Shown: in pieces, positions 7,996 to 17,300 of the stretch
Numbering within the stretch: position 1 is the stretch's first letter
Layout of the letters: every line of letters starts with the position of its first letter
Assembly (NCBI GenBank): GCA_004524595.1
Contig: SDOA01000042.1
Coordinates: forward strand, 1 to 31,997
Direction: 5' to 3'
Source: Candidatus Thorarchaeota archaeon
GTDB taxonomy: Archaea > Asgardarchaeota > Thorarchaeia > Thorarchaeales > Thorarchaeaceae
DNA: 31,997 bases
Notes under the pieces: generated by a model
The model's input: the letters and a program-made list of their open reading frames with translations, nothing else
What the model was told of the DNA's origin: nothing
The model's database searches: none
Position numbers and translations under genes: made by a program

Positions 7996-10098
7996 TTATT
8001 TGTTAATGACCATTACTGAACTTCGTCTAATGCTGAGTCTTCCGGTCTTTATCAATACAAGGAAGATAGCTGGAACTACGATTGCGGTTACAACCATAAA
8101 GGGTATAATAAGACTTGTAGTTGGTGTACCTTCTGGAACTATTCCGTAGAGAAGAACAATGCCTTGAAGACCATCAGCATTCTCAATGATGAGCTGAATA
8201 TAATTCACACTTGCAGGTAGTTCGGTCAATGATACTTGGAGTTCAGTCTCCTGCCATTGTTTTAGGAAATCAAACGCTTCATTATAGATCTCAATACCAT
8301 TGACTCTAATCTTAAGGTGACCTGGTGAAGGAGCGTCTTGTTTGAAGGTGTCCCAAACTGAGAGATTCAGCGAGAGAGTTCGTTCAGTGGAATCAAAATC
8401 TAGAGAGTTGTTGTCCACTTTGATGATTGGCGCATTATAGAATCGTTCCAGTCGATGGGTCCAATAATTAGTATTGTTGGCGCCAGGAACCATTAACTCC
8501 CATGCAACCTCGCCATCACGGGTGACCTCAGTAATAATTACTGGGTCATCCACGCTATTTGTAAGTGCTTTATTAGCAAATATACCGATTGTATTCCCAT
8601 TTGGTAGTCTATCAGCATCTCCACCCGAGTCCGGAAAATAATAGGATAGATTTGTTGGCCCCCAAGACCAGACCTCTCTCATGATCATATTATCTTCATC
8701 AATTTCAAATTCTACAAAACGGGAATATCCTTCATTAGTTCCAAGAACCATTGATGGAGGATAATCAGGATTGTAGAGACCGTTGTCAAATATGATAAAT
8801 CGATTGGGTCCTATCCACTCCAGACTATGTGGATGGAAGAAGATTGAATCTACTTCATATCCTGAAACATTTAGAATTGTGAAATCACCATAACGCCCTG
8901 CAGCCCAAAGGATATTGTTCGTAGTTCTATTGATTTTAAGAATTGTATCTTGATTTCTCATATTGAGAAATATCACATCATCATCTTTATCCCATGAGAA
9001 GCTGTTGCTATGCATCCAATCAGTTCCCGCTCTAAAAGTTTCATTTAGATTCAGACCGGTATAGATGGTTTCATTGAAGGGATATTCTATCCGTGCATCC
9101 CACTGCCAAACTAAATCTCCAGAGCTATTATATTCGGAGAGAATATCGTATAGAATATATCGTCCATCCCACGTCTCGTTTGAATAGGCATCTTCAAGTA
9201 CTAGATAGGTATCTGTTTTTGGATTGTAGTCTAGCTCGTGATGACCACCGGGAATTGGTAGAGTTTCAATAACTCCAGTCACATAATTCCATAGTTGTGC
9301 ATACCCTTCTGCTCCACCCATGAGAACAGTTGTAGAATTGATGAATTTGTGAACCCAATGGAGAGAGTCATCCAACTGTGCCTTGATGTTACCATCGTGG
9401 TCATATATAATAACATGACCTACACCAAAAGTTGAAGTTCCATTATCGACTATCATCTCTGTGCAAGGCATTAAAGTAAGGCCTTTCTCATAGAGTTCTG
9501 GATTGTCCTCTGTAATGATGAGATTAATTGTTGATGGAATGATATCCATATCACCATCCATAATTGTCACAGCGAATATTCGAGCAAGACGACCGATTTT
9601 GAGCGCGTCATTAAGAGCGCCTGTAAAATCAAGGTCTCCCTTCTGGAATGATGAGATGGCTGTTTCATCATTGGCAAGGATTTTGGAGAAGATTTCAAAT
9701 TTCATTGTTATAGTGACATCTGAACTAGAGGGAGGTGTGGATCCAGTTTCGATGATAACAATGTTGTTTTCCACAATGAACCATAGATATCCTGCATCTG
9801 TAACATCAATTACTGCTGTTTTCTCCCACCCCTCAACCAGATCTGCAACATCTGGAGAGTTATCTGCAATGTACTGTGATAGAATGATGAAATCATTAAT
9901 ATCATCCCATGAGAGTGTATCATCCTCCAATTTCTCTTTGAGATCCTGTTTGATTAACTGAATTTCTACAGGAGCATCAGCTAAATCGAACGGTTTTGGT
10001 GGTGGTGGATTAAGTAAATTCATAATGAAAAAAAGAGTTGGAATTGAAATGAGTAATAGTATTCCGATTACAATGAGGACTTTCTTTCTTGGTTGCAT
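7996..10098 (-). CDS. Membrane-anchored SCP2 domain / arylsulfotransferase fusion
   Basis: 700 residues. An N-terminal TM helix (about 6-28) and a C-terminal TM helix (about 663-685) place the body outside the cell. Residues about 60-180 match the SCP2 sterol-carrier fold (SDVTITMKFEIFSKILAND...ISSFQKGDLDFTGALNDALKIGRLARIF). Residues about 215-570 are a beta-propeller of the arylsulfotransferase (ASST) family; residues equivalent to the catalytic set of bacterial AssT can be picked out: His287 (GGHHELD), His363 (DWMHSNSF), Arg381 (NMRNQDTILKI) and His424 (FHPHSLEWIG ... FDNG). Residues about 575-655 form a beta domain. Known ASSTs transfer sulfate between phenolic compounds; the substrate here is unknown. 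Many NxS/T sites suggest glycosylation. A TATA-like box lies about 27 bases before the ATG and no ribosome site is seen, so the mRNA is probably leaderless. Confidence 0.85.
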   Translation of the reverse strand: MQPRKKVLIVIGILLLISIPTLFFIMNLLNPPPPKPFDLADAPVEIQLIKQDLKEKLEDDTLSWDDINDFIILSQYIADNSPDVADLVEGWEKTAVIDVTDAGYLWFIVENNIVIIETGSTPPSSSDVTITMKFEIFSKILANDETAISSFQKGDLDFTGALNDALKIGRLARIFAVTIMDGDMDIIPSTINLIITEDNPELYEKGLTLMPCTEMIVDNGTSTFGVGHVIIYDHDGNIKAQLDDSLHWVHKFINSTTVLMGGAEGYAQLWNYVTGVIETLPIPGGHHELDYNPKTDTYLVLEDAYSNETWDGRYILYDILSEYNSSGDLVWQWDARIEYPFNETIYTGLNLNETFRAGTDWMHSNSFSWDKDDDVIFLNMRNQDTILKINRTTNNILWAAGRYGDFTILNVSGYEVDSIFFHPHSLEWIGPNRFIIFDNGLYNPDYPPSMVLGTNEGYSRFVEFEIDEDNMIMREVWSWGPTNLSYYFPDSGGDADRLPNGNTIGIFANKALTNSVDDPVIITEVTRDGEVAWELMVPGANNTNYWTHRLERFYNAPIIKVDNNSLDFDSTERTLSLNLSVWDTFKQDAPSPGHLKIRVNGIEIYNEAFDFLKQWQETELQVSLTELPASVNYIQLIIENADGLQGIVLLYGIVPEGTPTTSLIIPFMVVTAIVVPAIFLVLIKTGRLSIRRSSVMVINK

Positions 10099-10119
10099 GC
10101 TGGTTTAAGATTTTTTCAA

Positions 10120-10130
10120 GATATAAAAAG
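10120..10130 (-). promoter_or_regulatory. TATA-like box of the arylsulfotransferase gene
   Basis: CTTTTTATATC on the minus strand, centred about 27 bases upstream of the ATG at 10098. That spacing puts transcription start at or next to the start codon. No Shine-Dalgarno-like sequence occurs in between. Confidence 0.5.
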
Positions 10131-10209
10131 AAGAGGTAATTGATTTCTCCATTTTCTGAAGTATCTTTATCATCAAAATAGTATCATAGAAGTTAGCGGA
10201 ATTGACAGT

Positions 10210-11352
10210 CTAGCAATCAAAAACACAAAGAGGTACAAGCATTTCATTGGTGCTGATACCACCATGATGTCCTGCCATAACAAGCGGTTCGAAACCAGGA
10301 AAACAGTTTACAATGGCATTGCCTTCATTGAAAATAAGTGTATAATCTCCCACTCGATCATATAACCGAGGATGAGCATTATAAAGCCCAAACCAATTAT
10401 CTTCTATCAAATCTGCACTTGAGCGAAGTTCACATGCATTCTCGAATTTGGTATGAACGTATTTTTCAAATTGGTCAATCTTTCTGGAACGAACATATGC
10501 ATAGACACTTCGAGTATCACCGCACAGAGGTAATATGAGACATTCTTCAAATGCAGGGTGTTCATGCGTGTAGATAACATTGGTTTGTTCTACATCGTTA
10601 AAGCCATGGTCACCAGTGACGATAATTTTCGTGTCTGAGCCTTCCAAGGATTCAATGAGAGTTAAAAGGTGATTATCAAATTCTTTTAGCTGTTGTTGTG
10701 CTTCTGTACTTGATGATCCATGCATATGGGCGGATGCATCAAGTCCCGGCCAATATCCATAGATATAACTCTTTGATTTCGATTGTACTACGGCACGTCC
10801 TATTTTTTTAAAGAATTGCCTGAGACCTGAATATCTAATTCGATTTGCATTATGGGTAAGATTCTTAGTGAAGACAGAATCCGCGATTTGTTCTGGCATT
10901 ACAAGGGAGTAATTCGGACCAATTGACGTAAGGATAGGTTTAACACTCACAACGTTCGAGATATCACTTCCAAGTAGATTGTGGTCGATGGTATTACTAT
11001 ACGGTAGAATTCGTGAAACAACGCCATACTCTCTGAGATACACGAACCAACCTGTGACACAATGTTGTTGAGGAGCCACACCGGTCATAATTGAAGTAAT
11101 AGCAGAACCAGTGGAAGGCAAAAAAACAGAAGTTATAGAATCTGTAAGATGTTTTTGTAATAGAGAATCTGGAGCATAGTTTTTGAGATGATTGTAACCA
11201 AGACCATCAACGACTAAGAGGAGAATATGCCGTGCATCTTCTAAATCATAAAGGGATTTGCACCGTAGAGGGGGATAAGTACATTGAACATTAAAGACCT
11301 CAGCAATAGAACTTATCAGATTCACGATGCTGTTATGATAATCCGGTTTCAT
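10210..11352 (-). CDS. Alkaline phosphatase superfamily phosphodiesterase / nucleotide pyrophosphatase
   Basis: 380 residues, no signal peptide. The two-metal site of the type I phosphodiesterase/nucleotide pyrophosphatase family is visible: Asp49 in LLLVVDGLGY, the nucleophile Thr81 in FLPSTGSAITSIMTG, Asp205 and His209 in WPGLDASAHMHG, Asp248-His249 in VTGDHGFND, and the last His in MAGHHGG near residue 366. It probably hydrolyses a phosphodiester or phosphoanhydride bond in a nucleotide or lipid headgroup; the substrate is not defined. The ATG at 11352 is the natural start and the protein has normal length. It lies between the arylsulfotransferase gene (111 bases downstream) and a conserved unknown gene (84 bases upstream), all on the minus strand; the arylsulfotransferase gene seems to have its own promoter. 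Confidence 0.85.
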   Translation of the reverse strand: MKPDYHNSIVNLISSIAEVFNVQCTYPPLRCKSLYDLEDARHILLLVVDGLGYNHLKNYAPDSLLQKHLTDSITSVFLPSTGSAITSIMTGVAPQQHCVTGWFVYLREYGVVSRILPYSNTIDHNLLGSDISNVVSVKPILTSIGPNYSLVMPEQIADSVFTKNLTHNANRIRYSGLRQFFKKIGRAVVQSKSKSYIYGYWPGLDASAHMHGSSSTEAQQQLKEFDNHLLTLIESLEGSDTKIIVTGDHGFNDVEQTNVIYTHEHPAFEECLILPLCGDTRSVYAYVRSRKIDQFEKYVHTKFENACELRSSADLIEDNWFGLYNAHPRLYDRVGDYTLIFNEGNAIVNCFPGFEPLVMAGHHGGISTNEMLVPLCVFDC

Positions 11353-11436
11353 TCGTATCTTTCATCCAATATTGATAACGTATGCAAGAGGATTTTCTGG
11401 ATTATTAATGTATAGACAGTTCATGGATTATTCAGT

Positions 11437-11991
11437 CTATTCACTCTTGTAATCCTGAGAGAATCTATTATTAATCCAATCCAATACATCATTATCGTTC
11501 ATAGTTGGGGGTTTGGTTGGTTTTTCTTGACCCCGTTCTCGTCTTTGTTCCATCAATGAGGAGAGATCGGTCTTCTGTAGAATGTCACCTTTTTTTATTT
11601 CGAGCTCTATGACAGTTTCATATGATTCTTCACTCTGAAAGCCCATATGTACATACATGCTTGAGATGAAATCTTTTCCGAGTCTGATTTTACCACTGAA
11701 GTTAGTCTTTAACTTCAAATTCTCATAGATATGACTGAATCCAAATTCTCCATGTATTGGTTCCACTCCATTAATAGGAACTGGATTTGTAGTGTTGACA
11801 TTCATCTGCTCCAGAATTAGTTTTCCTTCTACACAATCATATATCATCTGGAAACCTCGCCAACATGCAGTCGATCCAGCTCTTGCACATATTCCAAAAT
11901 CAGCAGGAGTGAAAAGGCCTTCACCATCTATACCTACAAGGTCATATATTTCACCATTGTATCGAAATTCATCAGCAATCTGTCCAGTCAT
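11437..11991 (-). CDS. Conserved protein of unknown function
   Basis: 184 residues. The N-terminal part (TGQIADEFRYNGEIYDLVGIDGEGLFTPADFGICARAGSTACWRGFQMIYDCVEGKLILEQMNV, with Cys34 and Cys42) resembles uncharacterised bacterial proteins with the same GIxGEGLFTPxDFG...TACWRG pattern; I recall this similarity but no function. A beta-rich middle follows (about 60-140), then a charged tail (LSSLMEQRRERGQEKPTKPP) likely to be disordered and a short final helix. No TM segment or signal is present. The ATG at 11991 is preferred because GTGAT lies four bases upstream; a GTG three codons earlier (12000) is the alternative. It is upstream of the phosphodiesterase gene and divergent from the EEP nuclease gene. 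Confidence 0.7.
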   Translation of the reverse strand: MTGQIADEFRYNGEIYDLVGIDGEGLFTPADFGICARAGSTACWRGFQMIYDCVEGKLILEQMNVNTTNPVPINGVEPIHGEFGFSHIYENLKLKTNFSGKIRLGKDFISSMYVHMGFQSEESYETVIELEIKKGDILQKTDLSSLMEQRRERGQEKPTKPPTMNDNDVLDWINNRFSQDYKSE

Positions 11992-12137
11992 TGTAATCAC
12001 ATTGTTGAATTTTCAAAAGTAGTGCGGGAGCGAATACGTAAGAACTTTAGTAGTAGATAAATACTCATGATAAAATGCATGGTTGTATTCTGGGCTGAAT
12101 TAGAATCAACCAGCGGCACAGATTGGAGATTCGTCTG

Positions 12138-14381
12138 ATGAACCAAAAACAGGTAATTGCAGGTATAATTCTCGTTCTGCTAAGTATCAGTGTGATATAT
12201 ACAGTACTCCTCCTAAGTCAGCCATCTGATTCCAATGATGTCACATCTCCAACAATATCAGTCATTTCTCCAATCAATGGTACAATGGTATCAGGGCAAG
12301 TCACAGTATCATTTAATGCCACAGATGAAAGTCCGATTACTACCTATGAGATTAAGATAGATTCAATCTCGAAGTCCAATGGACAATCATACAATTGGGA
12401 TACAACACTTGAATCCAATGGTATTCATGTTATTCTTTGTAGAGCTATGGATAATTCCTCTAATTGGGGTGAAGCAGCAATATCAGTCACGGTAAATAAT
12501 ACAGATTCTTTCAATAATGCGCCTATTGTGAATATTGTCACACCAAGTCCAGATGTGGTGGTCTCAGGTACAGTTCTAATCTCTGTGTCAGTCAATGATG
12601 AAGAATCTCTTAATCCTATTATCTTCATAGATAACGAGTATATTTCAGGTAGTGGTAGTTTTCTGTGGAATACAGAACTCTGGTCCAATGATGTTCATAC
12701 CATTCTAGCAAATGTCACCGATAGTGGAGGTCTTACAGGATCTGATTCAATTCAGGTCACTGTGGATAACACAGTGACTCCCTTAAACTTCACAGGGGAA
12801 TTCAAGGTGATGACCTACAATATCGAGCAATCAGGTATCAATGAAGACTGGAAAGAAGTAATCAAAGAAGAAAATCCAGATATTATGATTCTAGTTGAAA
12901 CTGGTACTTGGGAAGACAATAATGACCTTCTCCTCAATGAGGCTATTGATGAATTTAACGATTATTTTGTGTACGAGTCACCATACACTGGATATTGTGC
13001 ACAGGGAGTATCATACTCAACAAGTGGTGAGGCGATTCTTAGTCGTTTTCCAATTCGTGATTTCATTCAGATTCCACTAGTTCCCCTTGATGATGAAACT
13101 AGCTATGACGTGACACATGATTTCATTCATGCAATTGTAGATGTAAATGGTACTAGTATCCATCTCATCGGAGCACATCTCAAAGCAAGTGGCGGCATAG
13201 AGAACGAACAAAGGCGAGAGTGGGAGACTGAGGGTATTATCAACTACATGGATAATCTTGGAGCTGTCCCTATCATGTTCATGGGAGACCTCAACTCGTT
13301 CTCTCCTGCAGATACTGGAGACCTCGCGCCTTTAGGAAATCTTGGATATGGTCCCTTGACAATGTTACTCTATCCTGAAGATCCGACCTACGGACAATAT
13401 TCATCGGAGATGCATAATTTCACTGATGTGTTTCGCACTCTGAATCCTACAGACCCGGGTTATACCTATGGGCATCAAAGCCCTAGTTACCTCTCACGAA
13501 TTGATTTCATTATAGTTAACAATTTCTTTGTAGATTATCTTATCAATTCGACCTGTGGTGATACTCCACATGCATACACTGGCTCAGACCATTATTCTGT
13601 TGATGTCTGGCTAGGATGGGAGTCAACGAATACAACTGACAATTCACCACCTGCTCAAGTCACAGGTCTCGGTGCATTTGCAAATTATACATCTCGAGTC
13701 GACCTGTGGTGGGAAGCAAATAATGAAACGGATCTATATCGATACCTTGTCTATCGGGATAGTGTGAAGATTGCTGAGGTCACAACCACATGGTATAACG
13801 ATACAGGGCTCACTTCAAATACAACATACTTCTATCAGGTTTCAGCCAAGGACATCAATGGTAACGAAGGGAAGAAATCATTGATGATCAATGTGACCAC
13901 ATGGACAATTCAGCCAAGTCATACAGTTGTGATTAATGAGATATTACCAGACCCGTATGAGCTATTCACTCAAGAATGGATTGAACTCTACAATCCTACT
14001 GGAGAAGGTGTTAATTTGACAGGGTATATTTTAGACGACATCATTGGAGGAGGTATGCCCCCATATTCAATTCCTTCGGGCAAAATCATTCCAGCAGGTG
14101 GATTCTTAGTGTTCTACCTCAATGAAACAGGAGTTATCTTGAATAACGATGGAGATACTGTAAATCTCATCAAACCGGATGGTGTGACTATTCAGGATAC
14201 CTATACTTACTCATCTTCTTCAGATGACGTCAGTCATGGAAGGCAAACAGATGGAGGTCAGCCATGGACCACATTCTTGAATCCCACTCCAGGTGCAAGT
14301 AATAACGGAGCTACTCTCAATCTACATAGTCTGTTTACAAACTGGATCCTCGTAGAGTATTTTGTCAAGAGTGTCCACTAA
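12138..14381 (+). CDS. Secreted Ig-Ig-EEP nuclease/phosphatase-FN3-lamin tail protein
   Basis: 747 residues from the ATG at 12138 (GGAG at 12125-12128, 9-base spacer). Domains in order: TM or signal anchor (about 6-28); two Ig-like beta repeats (about 35-120 and 128-212), each built on SPxISVxSPxNG...YNWDT; an endonuclease/exonuclease/phosphatase domain (about 222-500) with Asn228 (MTYNIEQ), Glu254 (ILVET), the His of GAHLKASGG, MGDLNSF, SRIDFII and GSDHYSVDV, i.e. the complete catalytic set; a fibronectin III domain (about 510-595, VDLWWEANNETDLYRYLVYRD); and a lamin-tail domain (about 600-715, VVINEILPDP...EWIELYNPTGEGVNLTGYIL). It probably acts outside the cell on nucleic acid or a phospho-substrate. 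There is no C-terminal TM helix; the last 20 residues overlap the convergent gene. Confidence 0.85.
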   Translation: MNQKQVIAGIILVLLSISVIYTVLLLSQPSDSNDVTSPTISVISPINGTMVSGQVTVSFNATDESPITTYEIKIDSISKSNGQSYNWDTTLESNGIHVILCRAMDNSSNWGEAAISVTVNNTDSFNNAPIVNIVTPSPDVVVSGTVLISVSVNDEESLNPIIFIDNEYISGSGSFLWNTELWSNDVHTILANVTDSGGLTGSDSIQVTVDNTVTPLNFTGEFKVMTYNIEQSGINEDWKEVIKEENPDIMILVETGTWEDNNDLLLNEAIDEFNDYFVYESPYTGYCAQGVSYSTSGEAILSRFPIRDFIQIPLVPLDDETSYDVTHDFIHAIVDVNGTSIHLIGAHLKASGGIENEQRREWETEGIINYMDNLGAVPIMFMGDLNSFSPADTGDLAPLGNLGYGPLTMLLYPEDPTYGQYSSEMHNFTDVFRTLNPTDPGYTYGHQSPSYLSRIDFIIVNNFFVDYLINSTCGDTPHAYTGSDHYSVDVWLGWESTNTTDNSPPAQVTGLGAFANYTSRVDLWWEANNETDLYRYLVYRDSVKIAEVTTTWYNDTGLTSNTTYFYQVSAKDINGNEGKKSLMINVTTWTIQPSHTVVINEILPDPYELFTQEWIELYNPTGEGVNLTGYILDDIIGGGMPPYSIPSGKIIPAGGFLVFYLNETGVILNNDGDTVNLIKPDGVTIQDTYTYSSSSDDVSHGRQTDGGQPWTTFLNPTPGASNNGATLNLHSLFTNWILVEYFVKSVH

Positions 14382-17300
14382 CCGATTAGCATCTTGCGTT
14401 GTGAAAACTAGTGGAGGTTTGATCTTGAGGACATTGTTTTGAGCCCCATCCAGACTTACTAATATCTTGAAATCCTTCATTCGTTCTACAACATACTTGG
14501 TCTCCTCTGATGCAGGTTCAAGAGAGATAGGATCTCTCACGAGCTCAACGCCAATGAATAAACCAATACCCCGCACATCTCCTATTATTGGATGTCGTGT
14601 TTTAAGTTCGTTAAGTCGATCTAACAAATAATTACCTACTTTGAGAGAGTTTTCCTGAAGCTGAAGATTCTGAATGACATCGAGGACTGCAAGACCGACC
14701 GCACACGAAACTGAATTTCCACCGGTCGTACTAAAGAATTCCATTCCAGTATGAAAAGATTTAGCGATCTCAGGAGTTGTGATAACTGCCCCTATTGGGT
14801 GACCATTCCCGATTGGTTTGCCCAGAGTCACAATATCAGGAATAACGCCTTGAGTCTCAAAACCCCAAAAATGAGTGCCCATTCTTCCAAATCCAGTCTG
14901 TACTTCATCAACTATGCATACCCCTCCAGCTTTACGAACATGTTTGAATGATGCTTCAAGATAGCCCTGTGGAAAGATAATCTGTCCACCACATCCCATT
15001 AATGGTTCACAGATGAATGCCATTATCTTTCGGTTTCGTTTTTCGATGTTCTGAATTGCTTCACAGACATCTTGCGCATATTTCTCGCCAGCGCTGGAAT
15101 CAGAGGACTTGAAAACTCCACGGTACCCATCAGGCATCCTCACCTTGTGAACATGTGCAGGAGCACCTTCGCCGCCAGGACCATCATGTTTGTAGGAGCT
15201 GATATCAATCAGACGCTCAGTATTCCCATGATAAGCACCCTCGATGGCAATGATATCCCGCTGCTTCGTATGAGTTCGTGCCAGTCTCAATGCGAGCTCG
15301 TTTGCCTCACTTCCGCTGTTAACGAAGAAACAGACACTGAGTGGTTCGGGAAATTTTGCACAGAGCCGGTCAGCATAGTTCACGAGTAAGTGGCTTAGAT
15401 ATCGGGAATTCGTATTCAAAACAGCTGCCTGCCGAGAGAGCGCATCGACAACTATTGGATTACAATGACCAACCTGAGGAACATTATTTCGAATGTCTAG
15501 ATACTCCTGCCCTTCATCATCATATAGGTATTGCATGAAACCACGGACAATTTTTAATGGTGACTTGTAAGAGATACTGAGAGATTTAGACAGGTATTTT
15601 TCACGCATTGTAAGAATCTTAGATTTGGAGAGCTCGGATTCAGGAAATATATCATGTGGAATTCCTAAAATGAGGTTCGAGTCAGGGCATATACTTTTCC
15701 AAACTTCACGTTGACTCGGGGGTGCTAGACCAAAGAAATCTCCCTTCTTATCTAATAGATCCACAATTAGTTGGAAATGTAAGTGAGATGGCCAACCCCC
15801 ATTTTCAGAGATATCACCAACTTCACCAATCTGCTGTCCCACGTCAATGAGCGCACCTACTTCAACATCAACCATGGATTTCTTGCTCAGGTGTCCATAT
15901 AGTGTGTAAAATTTTAGGTTCTGTTCAGGTATTTTGTGTTCTATAATGAGTGAAGGGCCATTATCAGAGGGATGATCGTTATCTTTGAAACTGTGAATTC
16001 TTCCGGCAATTGGGCAATGAACGGAGGTCCCTGGCTTTACGATGAGGTCGGTGGCAAGGTGAATTGTTCTAGTTTCTTCATAATTGTTATCAGGAGATGT
16101 ATATTGAGAACTGAGATATATGAGTCGAGCCTCATTATAACGACCAATCCCCACCATTGCCTTTGAATTATTAATCACATGATTAAAAACATCATCCAAT
16201 TTTTGAGGATCTTCAAGATGAGTGGGATTAGGAATACTCACACTGCCAACATGTAGGTCTACAACACAACACGATTCATTTGTCAAAGGTAATTCTAAGA
16301 CGTGCCCAAATTTATCTTGGTTTTCTACGAGCCACTTAACAATCGTGCTCGAATTAAGACAAGGCTCTTTGCCACAGGCGTTCCTGAACATATATGTTGC
16401 AAATCGAGGGTGAATCGCCCTTAATTTCGAGAGCATATTCCACGCAGAAACCTCACTAATTCGAAGATACTCATTATCAGGCTCTTGCGCTTGTTGATAT
16501 GCAGAAATTGAAACACTCATCGCAAGCCTTGTACAAATCAGAGGGAAGAGAAGTTCAATCTCATTTTCTGTGAGTGGCGAAACTGAATGATAACCACGAA
16601 GTATCTGTTGAGCAGTAGTAAGAGGACTTGCCTTGTCAAGAATAGCATATGCAATTGTTACTGCAATCTCAAAGACAGTATATGAGAAGATCATGTCACC
16701 AAAGTCCAACAGGCCAAATGAACGGTTTTCATCATGTGGTCTATTGACAACGATATTGTAATCATTAGTATCATTGTGAATTATGCTACAACGGAGGTTC
16801 TTGAAATAAGGGAGAACTGAGGTCTCAAAGAGACCTAGAAAGTAATCAATGATATCTCTCTTTTCTAAGTCCTCTATACTTGCACTATATTGGCTGATGA
16901 CCTCACTCGCATTCTTCATATCCCAATAGAACTTACTATGGGCAGCAGGATGAGAGAAGTTCTTTAATCCAATTGTGAGATTTCCTATGCTTTGTCCTAG
17001 ACTATTCAGTAAATCAGGGGAATGGGGATTTATTTTAGCAAGTACCACACCAGGTAAATAGACCAATAGTCGGATAAAATATCGAGTACCATGGGTATCT
17101 TCCCAGGTATCTATCTCACACCCACTCTTTGACTGGACTACTCTTGGAAAGCGCAATAATTCCCTAACATCATTAAGGTGATTTAGAACAGCATTCTGAA
17201 ATTCGAGATTTTCCATCTTTTCAGAAGCGGCTGAAATCTTGAGAATATACTCTTCTCCAGTATCAGTAGAGAGACGGAAATTTCTATCCCGTTCACTGGG

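Noticed and set aside
9503..9961. 152-residue plus-strand frame inside the arylsulfotransferase gene
   Set aside because: It lies opposite the SCP2 region of a gene with clear domain matches; long antisense frames are common in such codon usage.
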